A DNA stretch of 56,638 nt from an uncultured Bacteroidota bacterium (GCA_937901015.1 CALCGQ010000084.1:1-56638), one strand, 5' to 3'. Numbered from the stretch's first letter, positions 11,236 through 21,849 are shown. The notes: generated by a model not told the origin, from the sequence alone. Numbers and translations: made by a program.

Positions 11236-11243
11236 TACATTTG
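11236..11243 (+). promoter_or_regulatory. putative -7 box TACATTTG upstream of mdh
   Basis: Matches Bacteroidota TAnnTTTG; 45 bp before the ATG at 11288. Confidence 0.55.
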
Positions 11244-11287
11244 CCGTAATGAATAAGAAGGTTAAACGCAAAAAAAAACCGTACAAA

Positions 11288-12229
11288 ATGCAAAAAATAA
11301 CTGTTATTGGAGCTGGTAATGTTGGTGCTACATGTGCCAATGTAATTGCTCACAAAGATCTAGCTAAAGAAGTTGTACTTCTAGATGTAAAAGAAGGAAT
11401 TGCCGAGGGTAAAGCTCTTGACATATGGCAAACAGCAGCCATTAATCACTTCAACACTCGAGTTACTGGAGTAACTAATGATTATCTAAAAACCAAAGGA
11501 TCAGGAATAATTGTTATTACCTCAGGTATTCCACGTAAACCTGGTATGTCACGTGATGATTTAATTAAGACCAATGCAAGCATTGTAAAAGATGTTACAG
11601 AAAAGGCTATTAAGTATTCACCAGATGCTATTATCATTGTGGTTAGTAACCCTCTTGACGTTATGACATATGCTGCATATCAAGCTTCAAATAAACCATC
11701 TAGAAAAGTATTTGGAATGGCTGGAACACTCGATACAGGTAGATACAGAGCATTTATTGCAAATGCATTAAATGTAACTCCAATTGATATACATGCTATG
11801 CTTCTTGGTGGACATGGTGACACAATGGTACCATTACCAAGATACACATCCATCAACGGGATTCCTATTACTCAATTACTTGGTAAGGATGAAATAGATA
11901 AGATCGTTGAAAGAACCAAAAAAGGTGGTGGAGAACTTGTAAATCTAATGGGTACAAGTGCATGGTATGCTCCAGGTGCTGCGGCTGCTCAACTTGTGGA
12001 AGCAATTGTTGATGATCAGAAAAAGATTGTTCCTCTATGTGCATACCTTAATGGTGAATATGGATTAAAAGATGTATTTTTAGGTGTACCTGTTAAACTT
12101 GGAAAAGAAGGTATTGAAGAAATCATTGAAATTGATCTTGACAAAGACGAGAAAAAACTACTCGAAACTTCTTCAAATTCTGTTAAGAGCGTAATGAAAG
12201 TTCTTGATGACATGAAGATTTTTGATTAA
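11288..12229 (+). CDS. mdh: malate dehydrogenase
   Basis: MQKITVIGAGNVGATCANVIAHKDLAKEVVLLDV...; start refined from ORF-track 11213 because the putative promoter box lies inside the proposed extension. Confidence 0.95.
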   Translation: MQKITVIGAGNVGATCANVIAHKDLAKEVVLLDVKEGIAEGKALDIWQTAAINHFNTRVTGVTNDYLKTKGSGIIVITSGIPRKPGMSRDDLIKTNASIVKDVTEKAIKYSPDAIIIVVSNPLDVMTYAAYQASNKPSRKVFGMAGTLDTGRYRAFIANALNVTPIDIHAMLLGGHGDTMVPLPRYTSINGIPITQLLGKDEIDKIVERTKKGGGELVNLMGTSAWYAPGAAAAQLVEAIVDDQKKIVPLCAYLNGEYGLKDVFLGVPVKLGKEGIEEIIEIDLDKDEKKLLETSSNSVKSVMKVLDDMKIFD

Positions 12230-12276
12230 AATACTGCCTGATCATTAATGGTTGCGATTCTTGTTTAGGCTTGTAG

Positions 12277-12302
12277 CGCTCTCTTTGGAGAGCGTTTTTT
12301 TT
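12277..12302 (+). terminator. Rho-independent terminator after mdh
   Basis: cgctctc-tttg-gagagcg followed by a T-run. Confidence 0.85.
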
Positions 12303-12344
12303 GTGTTTTACTTTTGTTAATTTTATGCATTAATATTAATCATT

Positions 12345-13031
12345 ATGAAAAGAATTGTAATACTAACCGGTGCCGGGATGAGTGCTGAAAGTGGTGTTAG
12401 CACCTTTCGTGATAATAATGGTTTATGGGAAAACCATAGAGTTGAAGATGTTGCAACACCTGAAGCATGGCACAGCAACCAGGAGTTGGTAATGGAATTC
12501 TACAATCAGCGAAGAAAACAATTATTTGAAGTTGGGCCAAACAAGGGGCATTTAGGGTTAGTTAGATTAGAAGATAAGTTTGACGTCCAGATCATCACAC
12601 AAAATGTAGATGACTTGCACGAACGTGCAGGTTCTTCAAATATTCTTCATCTTCATGGAGAGTTGAAAAAAGTCAGAAGTACAAGTAATCAAGATTTAAT
12701 TTACACTCTTGATAGCTGGGAATTAAAAATTGGTGATAAATGTGAAGAAGGATCACAACTAAGGCCTCATATTGTTTGGTTTGGTGAAAGTGTTCCCATG
12801 ATAGAACCTGCAGTTAGGATTGTTGCAAACGCCGATATTCTAATTGTGATTGGCACATCGATGGCAGTTTACCCAGCAGCAAGCCTGATTAATTATGTTG
12901 ATCACAATATCCCTAAATATTATATCGATCCCAAAGCCTTTCAGGTTTCAGGAGTTGAAAACCTTACCATTATAAACGAAAAGGCCGGTATTGGGGTACC
13001 AAAACTTGTTGATGATTTGCTTATGAATTGA
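12345..13031 (+). CDS. cobB: NAD-dependent protein deacylase (Sir2 family)
   Basis: GAGMSAESGVSTFRDNNGLWE, TQNVDDLHERAG, HLHGE and RPHIVWFGESVP motifs. Confidence 0.92.
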   Translation: MKRIVILTGAGMSAESGVSTFRDNNGLWENHRVEDVATPEAWHSNQELVMEFYNQRRKQLFEVGPNKGHLGLVRLEDKFDVQIITQNVDDLHERAGSSNILHLHGELKKVRSTSNQDLIYTLDSWELKIGDKCEEGSQLRPHIVWFGESVPMIEPAVRIVANADILIVIGTSMAVYPAASLINYVDHNIPKYYIDPKAFQVSGVENLTIINEKAGIGVPKLVDDLLMN

Positions 13032-13134
13032 GTACTTAATGATGTCCTGATTTAAATGGAAATTCATTCATTATAAAAAATCATAAAAAATAGATACCAC
13101 TTAGTTCAAATATTTCGTTAGACATAAAAAAATG

Positions 13135-13142
13135 TAGTTTTG
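13135..13142 (+). promoter_or_regulatory. putative -7 box TAGTTTTG
   Basis: TAnnTTTG box 20 bp upstream of the FKBP lipoprotein ATG. Confidence 0.5.
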
Positions 13143-13162
13143 CGAAAAATATTCAATCTGTA

Positions 13163-13630
13163 ATGAGAAAAAGTTTTTTAGTCATATTTTCGATAGTACT
13201 ATTAAGTACTTTAATAGGATCTTGTAAAAAAGAAGATCAAGGTGAGCTTGACAGGGAAATAATTGAAGCTTATGTTCTTGAACATGAACTTAACGGACAG
13301 TTTAATGAAAGTGGTTTATACTATGTTATAGAAGAGCCTGGAGGAGATGCACATCCTTCTGTTTATTCAGAAGTAACTGTTTATTACAAGGGTTATTTTT
13401 TGGATGGGACAGTTTTCGATAGTAATATTGGTGGAGATAAGCTTACAACCCCTTTGTATAATCTAATAAGAGGATGGCAACAAGGTCTTCAATTAATTGG
13501 TAAAGAAGGAAAAATCACTATGGTCATTCCTTCTGGTTTGGCATATGGTTATAATGGATCAGGTAGTATTGCCCCCAATACAGTTATTGCATTTGACGTT
13601 GAATTAGTGAGTTTTAGAAACTTTGATTAA
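13163..13630 (+). CDS. FKBP-type peptidyl-prolyl cis-trans isomerase lipoprotein
   Basis: Lipobox LIGSC; VTVYYKGYFLDGTVFDS, RGWQQGLQLIGKEGKITMVIPSGLAYG, VIAFDVELVSF. Confidence 0.9.
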   Translation: MRKSFLVIFSIVLLSTLIGSCKKEDQGELDREIIEAYVLEHELNGQFNESGLYYVIEEPGGDAHPSVYSEVTVYYKGYFLDGTVFDSNIGGDKLTTPLYNLIRGWQQGLQLIGKEGKITMVIPSGLAYGYNGSGSIAPNTVIAFDVELVSFRNFD

Positions 13631-13686
13631 CCAAAATTAAATTCTAGTTTATACAGATATTAATTACCACAAACTAAAATAAGCAT

Positions 13687-14142
13687 ATGTACAGTAGATA
13701 TTTATCAGTTATTTCAATACTAGTATTAGCCACCGTTCTGTTCTCATGTAAAAAAGATGCGAATCAAGGCGAGATTGACAGGGGTTTAATCGAAGCTTAT
13801 ATCATGGAAAACCAGCTGGCTGGAACATACTCATCAAGTGGATTGTACTATGTTATTGAAGAAGAAGGTGAAGTAGAACATCCTAATTTAAATTCCAATG
13901 TAGCAACTTCATACAAGGAGGAATCATTGTATGGAATAGTATATGATGAGAAAGAATACTATACAGAGATACTTTCACAAAAAATTCCTGGAGTACAAGA
14001 AGGTCTGCAGTTAATTGGCGAAGGTGGCAGTATAAAATTATTGATCCCATCCAATCTGGCATATGGGTCAAATGGAAATGAAAATATTGGCCCGAATGAA
14101 GTAATTGTATATGATGTTACGCTCCACTATTTTAATCAATAG
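13687..14142 (+). CDS. divergent FKBP-like lipoprotein (paralog of the preceding gene)
   Basis: Shares the EID/ELDRGLIEAY..., SGLYYVIEE, GLQLIGEGGSIKLLIPSNLAYG backbone; lipobox LFSC. Confidence 0.85.
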   Translation: MYSRYLSVISILVLATVLFSCKKDANQGEIDRGLIEAYIMENQLAGTYSSSGLYYVIEEEGEVEHPNLNSNVATSYKEESLYGIVYDEKEYYTEILSQKIPGVQEGLQLIGEGGSIKLLIPSNLAYGSNGNENIGPNEVIVYDVTLHYFNQ

Positions 14143-14246
14143 CGGAAGTTTTTTGATTAAATAAAAGCTACTATCTTTATACCTGAAAATTTAGGAAGAG
14201 CTATTTGCTTTTTAACTAGTAGGTTTATCACAAAAGACTTTTAATT

Positions 14247-14699
14247 ATGGCACCTGAACATACCTTTTTATTGGAAAAAGCACGTAAGTACTGTGTATAT
14301 CAGGAAAGATCAATTTTTGATGTAAAATCAAAACTAAACAGTTGGAATCTCAGTGAAAATATTGTTTCTGAGATTATTCTAAAACTCAAAAAAGAAGACT
14401 TCATTAATGAAGACAGATATGCTCTTGCTTTTGCAACAGGGAAGCTGAGAAATAACAAATGGGGTCGGAATAAAATTTCCTATGCGCTTGCGCAGAAACG
14501 AGTTCCGGACTTAACTATCCAAATTGCTTTAAATTCATTGGATGAAGATGAATATATAAAAACCCTTAAGTATGTATTGGCATCTAAAAAAATAGATGAT
14601 GACAATGATTTTCGGAGAAATGGAAAACTTGTTAAATATGCACAACAAAAAGGGTTTCAACCTGAGTTATCCTGGAAAGTAATTAATGGAGAGATTTAA
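14247..14699 (+). CDS. recX: RecX family regulatory protein
   Basis: 150 aa; ...FINEDRYALAFATGKLRNNKWGRNKISYALAQKRV typical of RecX; directly upstream of prfB. Confidence 0.85.
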   Translation: MAPEHTFLLEKARKYCVYQERSIFDVKSKLNSWNLSENIVSEIILKLKKEDFINEDRYALAFATGKLRNNKWGRNKISYALAQKRVPDLTIQIALNSLDEDEYIKTLKYVLASKKIDDDNDFRRNGKLVKYAQQKGFQPELSWKVINGEI

Positions 14700-14727
14700 T
14701 AACACCACAAAAATCTAGTAGAAATCC

Positions 14728-15820
14728 ATGTTCACAACAGAAGGTAGAAATGATATTAAAAAGAGGTTAGATGCCTTAAGGGGGTATCTTTGACGTTGAT
14801 CGAAAGAAACTTGAGATCGAAGAGGAAGAAGAACAAACGCTATCACCTGAATTTTGGAATAATCCCAAAGCTGCTGAGTCACATCTAAAAAAAATCAAAG
14901 AAAAAAAGATTTGGGTCGATGCATTCAATAATGCTCATGAATCGGTAAGCGACTTGCTTGTATTGGAAGAGTTTTTTGAAATGGATGAAGCCACCCGTGA
15001 GGAACTCGACATTCAATTTGACAATACAATAAAGGCCATATCAGACCTCGAGTTTCTTCAAATGCTAAGCAATAAAGAAGATTCATTTGATGCCATCCTT
15101 AAGATTAATCCTGGGGCCGGAGGAACGGAAAGTCAGGATTGGGCAGAAATGCTCATGAGAATGTATATTCGTTATGGTGAACGGAATAAGTTTAAAGTAA
15201 AAGAATTAGATTATCAGGCTGGAGATGGCGCCGGTATAAAATCCGTAGCTCTACAATTTAGTGGTGAGTTTGCTTTTGGTTATTTGAAAGGTGAAAATGG
15301 TGTTCATCGGTTAGTCCGTCTTTCTCCATTTGATTCCGCAAATAGAAGGCACACATCTTTTGCATCTGTATACGTATACCCAGTTGTTGATGACACTATC
15401 GATATTAAAGTAAACCCGGCAGATATTAGTTGGGATACTTTCAGGTCGGGTGGCCCAGGCGGACAAAATGTAAACAAGGTTGAAACAGCTGTGCGATTAC
15501 ATCACGAACCTTCAGGAATAGTAATTGAATGTCAGGAAACAAGGTCACAACTTCAGAATCGTGAAAAAGCAATTCAGATGCTCAAATCACAGCTTTATGA
15601 GGTCGAACTTCGGAAAAAACAGGAAGCCATCGACAAAATTGAAGGTAGTAAGAAAAAGATCGAATGGGGATCTCAAATCAGATCCTATGTAATGCACCCA
15701 TATAAACTTGTTAAAGATGTTAGAACTAATTATGAAACTTCTAATGTTCAAAATGTTATGGATGGTGATCTTGATGATTTTATCAAAGCCTACCTCTTGG
15801 AATTCAGTGGAAATAGCTAA
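14728..15820 (+). CDS. prfB: peptide chain release factor 2, expressed by programmed +1 frameshift
   Basis: ATG 14728; frame 0 [21 protein letters not shown] then in-frame TGA at 14791-14793 within AGG GGG TAT CTT TGA C; +1 frame continues [13 protein letters not shown]... to 15820, including [10 protein letters not shown]. Confidence 0.97.
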
Positions 15821-15981
15821 ATAAAGAATCGCTTATATTCCAAAATAAAGAAACTCTTCCCATTACTGGAACTAATCGAGAAATAATACTAATGCTATAT
15901 TCATGATTACGAGCAAATTACACGCGTTATAAAACAATGGCAAATAGTTTGTACCTTTGAATCAAAGCTAAAAATAATACT

Positions 15982-17946
15982 ATGAAAAAGACTAGCATAC
16001 TTGGATTAATTGTAATACTTGTTTCTCTATTATCAATAATATCTTGCAACAAAGTAAATAACCCCACTCCCCCTCAAGGTGGTGGACTCGACGAATTAAT
16101 TATTCCAGACGGTTTTACATTTAATACCACAACTGAATATCAGATAAACCTACAAGTGATTGGTGATGGTTCTGCAAAATTCGATCGCGCTAAATTTTTC
16201 ATTTATTCTGGTATACCAGATAGCACCGGTGTATTATTGGCTTCAGGAGGTGTTGATTCGCAAGGCAGATACATTACTTCTTTGTCAAAATCTGTAATTA
16301 TGGATAGTCTCTATATTTCATCTAACATAACAGGGATGAGTTTAGGGATGGTATACATTGATGGTGATTCATTCTCACATCAGTTTAATTTCTCAAGCAA
16401 GGCTCCACTCATAGGAGGTGCAAATAGAGGGATGTTCACAGATATTATCAGCGATTTTGAAAATGGCTTAGATGGTTGGCAACCTTATAGAGATATATCT
16501 ATTTTCACATCCGATGCAAACAACACCCCTATATCTGGTGGTCCATCTGGAGCAACCGATGGTTTCATATGGGGTTTTGACACCAGAAGTGGACTTAGAT
16601 CATATTTAGCTCCAGCAAAATTTGCAGGTGATTTATACGGTCAGTATATTGCTTATCATTATTATTTGGGAAATACTGATCAAGCCAGACCAACTCAAAA
16701 CAATATTGCAGACATTAGAATTACCGATGGAAATAATGTACTTGCAATTGATCTAAGCTCAACTTTCCAGCATGAAGTTAATGCAGGTTGGCAAACCATT
16801 TACTGTAAGTTAGATGAAACTGAAACTTCTGGTAGTGGTTGGTTATATGGGAATATGTCGACATGGACCACAGGTAATGGCGGAAATTCAACTCCAAACT
16901 CATCTGCAACCAACGCACAAGTAATACAAATACTTCAAAATGTAACAGGTGTAATGATTGCTCCTGAATATCAAGTTGGATATTTTTCGTCCAACGGTCC
17001 TGAGTTTATTTGCTTAGGTAAGGTAGGTATTGTTGAGGATGTTACCACATTCCCAATTCTTCAACAAGGTCAACAACCAGATGATTCCGACAATGACGGT
17101 GTTCCAAACTCAACCGATGATTACCCAAATGATCCTGACAAAGCATATAATAACTATGGGCCAGGTGAAGATATCTATGGTACTCTTGCTTATGAAGATT
17201 TATGGCCGGCAAAGGGTGATTACGATTTCAATGATTTAGTTATAGATTATAACTACAATGTAATTACAAATGCCAGTAACAAAGTTGTAGAAATTGATGG
17301 TAATTATATTGTTAAAGCAACGGGTGCGGGATTTCTTAATGGTTTTGCTATTGAGCTCCCAATAAACCCATCCACAGTTACTTCGGTTTCGGGTCAGCAA
17401 CTCTCAAGTAATACATTTGAACTATCAGCAAATGGAACAGAAACAGGACAATCAAATGTAGTGATCCCCATGTTCGACGATGCACATACCTTATTTGGTG
17501 TAACAGGATTTATCAATACCAATCCTTCATCTGAATACTATACACCTGTTGAGCTTAATATAATTGTAGAGCTTGATGGCAGTATGAATATCTCAGATCT
17601 TGGTACAGCCCCTTATAATGCTTTCATGGTTTCAAACCAAAGAAGAGGATACGAGATACACTTGGCTGGTCAAGAAAATACTGACAAAGCGGACACAGAT
17701 TTATTTGGTACTTCGAACGATGACACTAACCCTGCAATATCAAAATATTATCAAACATCTAACAACTTGCCTTGGGCCATACATTTGCCTGTTAGTTTTG
17801 ATTATCCCATCGAAACCAACTCCATCGAAACTGCATATTTGAAATTAGTGGAATGGGCAGAATCAGGTGGATCGCAATTTCCAGACTGGTATCTTGATGA
17901 ATCGGGTTATAGAAATGATAACCATATATATCCTATTCCTAACTAA
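15982..17946 (+). CDS. LruC-domain-containing lipoprotein
   Basis: 654 aa; lipobox SIISC; Ca-binding type DDSDNDGVPNSTDDYPNDPDKAY; YEDLWPAKGDYDFNDLVIDYNYN motif of LruC/DUF4842 proteins. Confidence 0.85.
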   Translation: MKKTSILGLIVILVSLLSIISCNKVNNPTPPQGGGLDELIIPDGFTFNTTTEYQINLQVIGDGSAKFDRAKFFIYSGIPDSTGVLLASGGVDSQGRYITSLSKSVIMDSLYISSNITGMSLGMVYIDGDSFSHQFNFSSKAPLIGGANRGMFTDIISDFENGLDGWQPYRDISIFTSDANNTPISGGPSGATDGFIWGFDTRSGLRSYLAPAKFAGDLYGQYIAYHYYLGNTDQARPTQNNIADIRITDGNNVLAIDLSSTFQHEVNAGWQTIYCKLDETETSGSGWLYGNMSTWTTGNGGNSTPNSSATNAQVIQILQNVTGVMIAPEYQVGYFSSNGPEFICLGKVGIVEDVTTFPILQQGQQPDDSDNDGVPNSTDDYPNDPDKAYNNYGPGEDIYGTLAYEDLWPAKGDYDFNDLVIDYNYNVITNASNKVVEIDGNYIVKATGAGFLNGFAIELPINPSTVTSVSGQQLSSNTFELSANGTETGQSNVVIPMFDDAHTLFGVTGFINTNPSSEYYTPVELNIIVELDGSMNISDLGTAPYNAFMVSNQRRGYEIHLAGQENTDKADTDLFGTSNDDTNPAISKYYQTSNNLPWAIHLPVSFDYPIETNSIETAYLKLVEWAESGGSQFPDWYLDESGYRNDNHIYPIPN

Positions 17947-17996
17947 TCCAGTTAGGACAACAATGTTTTTTGATAAGTTTGGTTATTGAGTTGTTT

Positions 17997-18608
17997 CTAT
18001 ACTAGAAAAAAGAGGCAAGACATTCCTATTGATCCCAGTAGGAATCCTAAATAGATTTGGAATGGTTTATGTGCATTAAGTTTTAACCTTGCAGCTGCAA
18101 TTATTCCTATCAATAATATCAGAGAAAATATTACTAGCGTGAGGTTATATTGGAATCTAATTGCGAAGCCAAATAAAGTTCCCAACAAACCTCCCCAGGC
18201 AGTCATATGCAAGCTGATTTTTGTGGCATAATTTATTAATAGTGTGATTAATACAAGCATAGTAGACCCAACCATAAAAAAGGTTATTAACCCTGACATT
18301 GAAGCTTGTTTCAGCATATAATATGTAGCATAAAACAACACCGCTACCATAAGTAGTGGAAATACCCTTTCCCTTTGAGTTTCCATTTGCAGACTCCCAA
18401 CTTTACCAAGCCGCACGGTTATTAGGATTATTAAGGTGGGAATTAGAAATGTGAAAATAAAAACAAATCCCACAACTATGTACCTGTAGTTTTCCGGAAT
18501 TGAAAGTATTGAATGAGTATTTAAGTTCATCAATAACAATAATGCATAAGTGGGGACCAGCAATGGATGAAAGATTGTGGAAACTATTTTAGCTGAAAGT
18601 GTTGTCAT
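17997..18608 (-). CDS. multi-pass membrane protein, possibly PAP2-like
   Basis: 203 aa, about six hydrophobic helices; no complete PAP2 catalytic signature seen. Confidence 0.6.
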   Translation of the reverse strand: MTTLSAKIVSTIFHPLLVPTYALLLLMNLNTHSILSIPENYRYIVVGFVFIFTFLIPTLIILITVRLGKVGSLQMETQRERVFPLLMVAVLFYATYYMLKQASMSGLITFFMVGSTMLVLITLLINYATKISLHMTAWGGLLGTLFGFAIRFQYNLTLVIFSLILLIGIIAAARLKLNAHKPFQIYLGFLLGSIGMSCLFFLV

Positions 18609-18677
18609 TGTAGTGGAGGTGTCATTGTTGCCTAGTTGTTTCGGTTTGCTATTGATTACAACCTTATGACAATCATT

Positions 18678-20165
18678 TTATAGTTCTTTTCTAAGTCGTG
18701 CAACAGGAATTTTTAGTTGTTCTCGATATTTAGCAACAGTACGACGTGCAATGGGATAACCTTTTTCTTTCAATTTTGTTGTCAAATATTCGTCAGTAAA
18801 AGGTTTTTCCTTGCTTTCGGCATCAATTATTTCCTTGAGAATAGTCTTTATTTCACGTGTAGATACTGTTTCACCATCATCTTTTTGCATTGATTCACTG
18901 AAAAAACTCTTTATTAATAATGTCCCAAAAGGAGTTTGCACATACTTACTATTCGCTACTCTTGAAATTGTTGAAATGTCCAGATTTACTTTTTCAGCAA
19001 TATCCTTAAGAATCATTGGTTTAAGCTTTGTGTCGTCACCAGTTAACAAATACTCATACTGATAATCCATAATAGCCTTCATTGTTGAATAAAGTGTATT
19101 CTGCCGCTGTTGAATAGCATCAATAAACCATTTAGCTGAATCAACTTTTTGCTTTATGAAAGAAAAAGCTTCACGCTGCTTTTTTGTCTTTTTCTGACCT
19201 ACAACCGACTCTAGCATATTTGAATAAGTATTACTGATTTTTAATTCAGTATTATTCCATGAATTTAATGAGAGTTCAAGTTTATCACCATTATTTGTGA
19301 TGGTGAAATCAGGTATGATATAATGGTTCTCTTTGGTGGTTTCACTCAGAGAGTTTCCCGGCTTAGGATTAAGCTTAAGTATCTCATCCATTGCCTGCTT
19401 TAATTGCTCTTCAGTGATATCCATCCTTTTCATTATCTTTTGATAATGTTTCTTGGTGAAATCATTAAAGTATCTTCCAATAATCCTTTTAGAAAGCTCT
19501 AATGTTGTTGATGGTGTTTCCTGTAATCTTCTGTTTATCTGAATTAATAAGCAGTCTTTTAGATCAGAGGCACCAACTCCTGAAGGATCAAACTGTTGGA
19601 TAATCTCAAGAACATAATCAACTTCCTCTTTCGAGGTCATTATATTTTGAGTGAAGGCAAGGTCGTCAACAATAGCATCTGTGGAGCGCTGTAAATAACC
19701 AGAATCATCAATATTACCAATTATATACTCGCCAATATATGTTTCTTGTTCTTTGAGATTTCGCATATTAAGCTGAGCCAGTAGATTTTCATGAAAACTG
19801 GTTCCAGAGGCATATGGAATTTCCCTTCTCTCATCGTCGGAACTATAATTATTGGTTTTCAATTTATAAGATGGGACATCATCCTCATTTATATAATCAT
19901 TGAAATCGAATTCATCATCCTTGCTCTTAAAATCATCAAGCTCAGTATCTCCAAAATCATCCTTTGTGTCACTGTCAGGCTCATCATCAAATTGATCATC
20001 ATCAGATGTATCATTGGCATCAACCTCCAATGCCGGATTATCTTCTATCTCCTGCTTTATACGTTGTTCCAAACCAACAGTAGGTATCTGCAACAGCTTC
20101 ATCAGCAATATCTGCTGAGGACTTAGCTTTTGCAATAGCTTCTGCTGTAAACGTTGATTAAGCAT
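18678..20165 (-). CDS. rpoN: RNA polymerase sigma-54 factor
   Basis: N-terminal QKLSPQQILLMKLLQIPTVGLEQRIKQEIEDNPALE; C-terminal RpoN box ARRTVAKYREQLKIPVARLRKEL. Confidence 0.97.
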   Translation of the reverse strand: MLNQRLQQKLLQKLSPQQILLMKLLQIPTVGLEQRIKQEIEDNPALEVDANDTSDDDQFDDEPDSDTKDDFGDTELDDFKSKDDEFDFNDYINEDDVPSYKLKTNNYSSDDERREIPYASGTSFHENLLAQLNMRNLKEQETYIGEYIIGNIDDSGYLQRSTDAIVDDLAFTQNIMTSKEEVDYVLEIIQQFDPSGVGASDLKDCLLIQINRRLQETPSTTLELSKRIIGRYFNDFTKKHYQKIMKRMDITEEQLKQAMDEILKLNPKPGNSLSETTKENHYIIPDFTITNNGDKLELSLNSWNNTELKISNTYSNMLESVVGQKKTKKQREAFSFIKQKVDSAKWFIDAIQQRQNTLYSTMKAIMDYQYEYLLTGDDTKLKPMILKDIAEKVNLDISTISRVANSKYVQTPFGTLLIKSFFSESMQKDDGETVSTREIKTILKEIIDAESKEKPFTDEYLTTKLKEKGYPIARRTVAKYREQLKIPVARLRKEL

Positions 20166-20302
20166 TTGTGTTAGTTAGATTCGACCTAGACAAATGTAAC
20201 AACAATTTTATTATGGCACAATTTTGGTGATAAATAATTATAAGATTTTTCAAACCACTATATATCAACTGTTTGAATACCTGAACTAATCCCTGTTATG
20301 AT

Positions 20303-21742
20303 CTAAAACTCAAGATTCATAGGAGTTCTGGGGAATGGAATTACATCACGAATATTACCCATACCCGTCAAGAATAGTATCAGTCGTTCAAAACCTAAGC
20401 CAAAACCAGCATGTGGAACTGTTCCAAATTTTCTGGTTTCAAGATACCACCACATTGATTCTTCAGGTATATCCATTTCTTTCATTTTGGAATATAGCTT
20501 ATCATAATTCTCTTCTCGTTGAGAACCACCGATGATTTCACCTATCTGAGGAAATAGTATATCCATTGCCCTTACAGTTTTGCCATCATCATTTTGCTTC
20601 ATATAAAAAGCTTTTATGGACGCAGGGTAATCGGTAAGAATAACAGGTTTTTTAAAATGCTTTTCAACCAAGTATCTTTCATGTTCTGATTGAAGATCGG
20701 CACCCCATCCTTCAATAACAAACTGGAATTTCTTCTTTTTGTTAGGTTTTGAATTTCTTAGGATATCGATTGCCTCAGTATAAGTAAGTCGTTCAAAAGG
20801 TTGGTCGATTACAAATCTCAGCTTCTCAACCAACTCAATGGAACGCTCGTCTGCTTTTTTATTTTTTTCCTCATCTATCTGACGTTTGCTAAGGAATTCA
20901 AGATCTTCAATACAATGCTCGAGAGCATATGCAATAACGTACTTAAGCATATCTTCGGCAAGATCCATATCATCAACTATATCTCCAAAAGCAAATTCAG
21001 GTTCAATCATCCAGAACTCAGCAAGATGACGAGCAGTATTAGAGTTTTCGGCACGGAAAGTAGGTCCAAAAGTATATACCTTTGATAGAGCTAAAGCTGC
21101 TAATTCAGCTTCAAGCTGACCACTAACGGTTAGGTTTGCTGCTTTACCAAAGAAATCCTTGGAAAAATCAACCTTACCATCATCATTCTTAGGAATATTA
21201 TCAAGATCCATGGTTGTTACCTGAAACATCTCTCCTGCACCTTCGGCATCAGAACCTGTAAGAATAGGAGAATGAATATTGTAAAAACCTCTATCATTGA
21301 AAAACTTATGGATTGCAAAAATCATATTATGTCTGATTCGAGCAATTGCTGAAAAAGTGTTTGTTCGATATCTTAAATGAGCTTTTTCACGAAGAAACTC
21401 AAGAGAATGCTTTTTAGGCTGCAAAGGATATTCATCAGGATTTGCAACCCCAAGTACTTCAACTTTTTTAGCATGAACCTCAACACTTTGCCCACTACCA
21501 GCAGATTCAACAAGTTCGCCTAAAATCGACAAAGCAGCCCCTGTATTAATTTTATCAAGTGTGTCATTAGAATTTTCATCTACATCAACAACAATTTGTA
21601 CATTATTAATTGTTGATCCATCATTTAGTGCAATAAATGCAACATTCTTACTTCCGCGCTTTGTGCGTACCCATCCCTGTACAAGAACTTCACTTCCGAA
21701 GTCTCTTGATTCTAGTAATGATTTGATTTCTGTTCTTCTCAC
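20303..21742 (-). CDS. asnS: asparaginyl-tRNA synthetase
   Basis: 479 aa; class II aaRS motifs, [21 protein letters not shown] and [35 protein letters not shown]. Confidence 0.96.
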   Translation of the reverse strand: MRRTEIKSLLESRDFGSEVLVQGWVRTKRGSKNVAFIALNDGSTINNVQIVVDVDENSNDTLDKINTGAALSILGELVESAGSGQSVEVHAKKVEVLGVANPDEYPLQPKKHSLEFLREKAHLRYRTNTFSAIARIRHNMIFAIHKFFNDRGFYNIHSPILTGSDAEGAGEMFQVTTMDLDNIPKNDDGKVDFSKDFFGKAANLTVSGQLEAELAALALSKVYTFGPTFRAENSNTARHLAEFWMIEPEFAFGDIVDDMDLAEDMLKYVIAYALEHCIEDLEFLSKRQIDEEKNKKADERSIELVEKLRFVIDQPFERLTYTEAIDILRNSKPNKKKKFQFVIEGWGADLQSEHERYLVEKHFKKPVILTDYPASIKAFYMKQNDDGKTVRAMDILFPQIGEIIGGSQREENYDKLYSKMKEMDIPEESMWWYLETRKFGTVPHAGFGLGFERLILFLTGMGNIRDVIPFPRTPMNLEF

Positions 21743-21849
21743 TTGATAAAATTTTAAATAAGATGCAAAAAAACTAAATTTCAGGGATATAAATGATGAA
21801 TTGATATAATTTTTAGATTAAAATATTCAAATTGAACTAATAACCCTAT

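Noticed and set aside
10966-11340. 124-aa minus-strand ORF overlapping the mdh 5' end
   Set aside because: Overlaps mdh and its promoter antisense; low-complexity hydrophobic/aromatic composition from AT-rich intergenic DNA.
15935-15955. TGGCAAATAGTTTGTA, possible sigma-54 promoter ahead of the LruC gene
   Set aside because: -12 element is GT rather than GC, and an overlapping TACCTTTG (-7 box) is a better fit.
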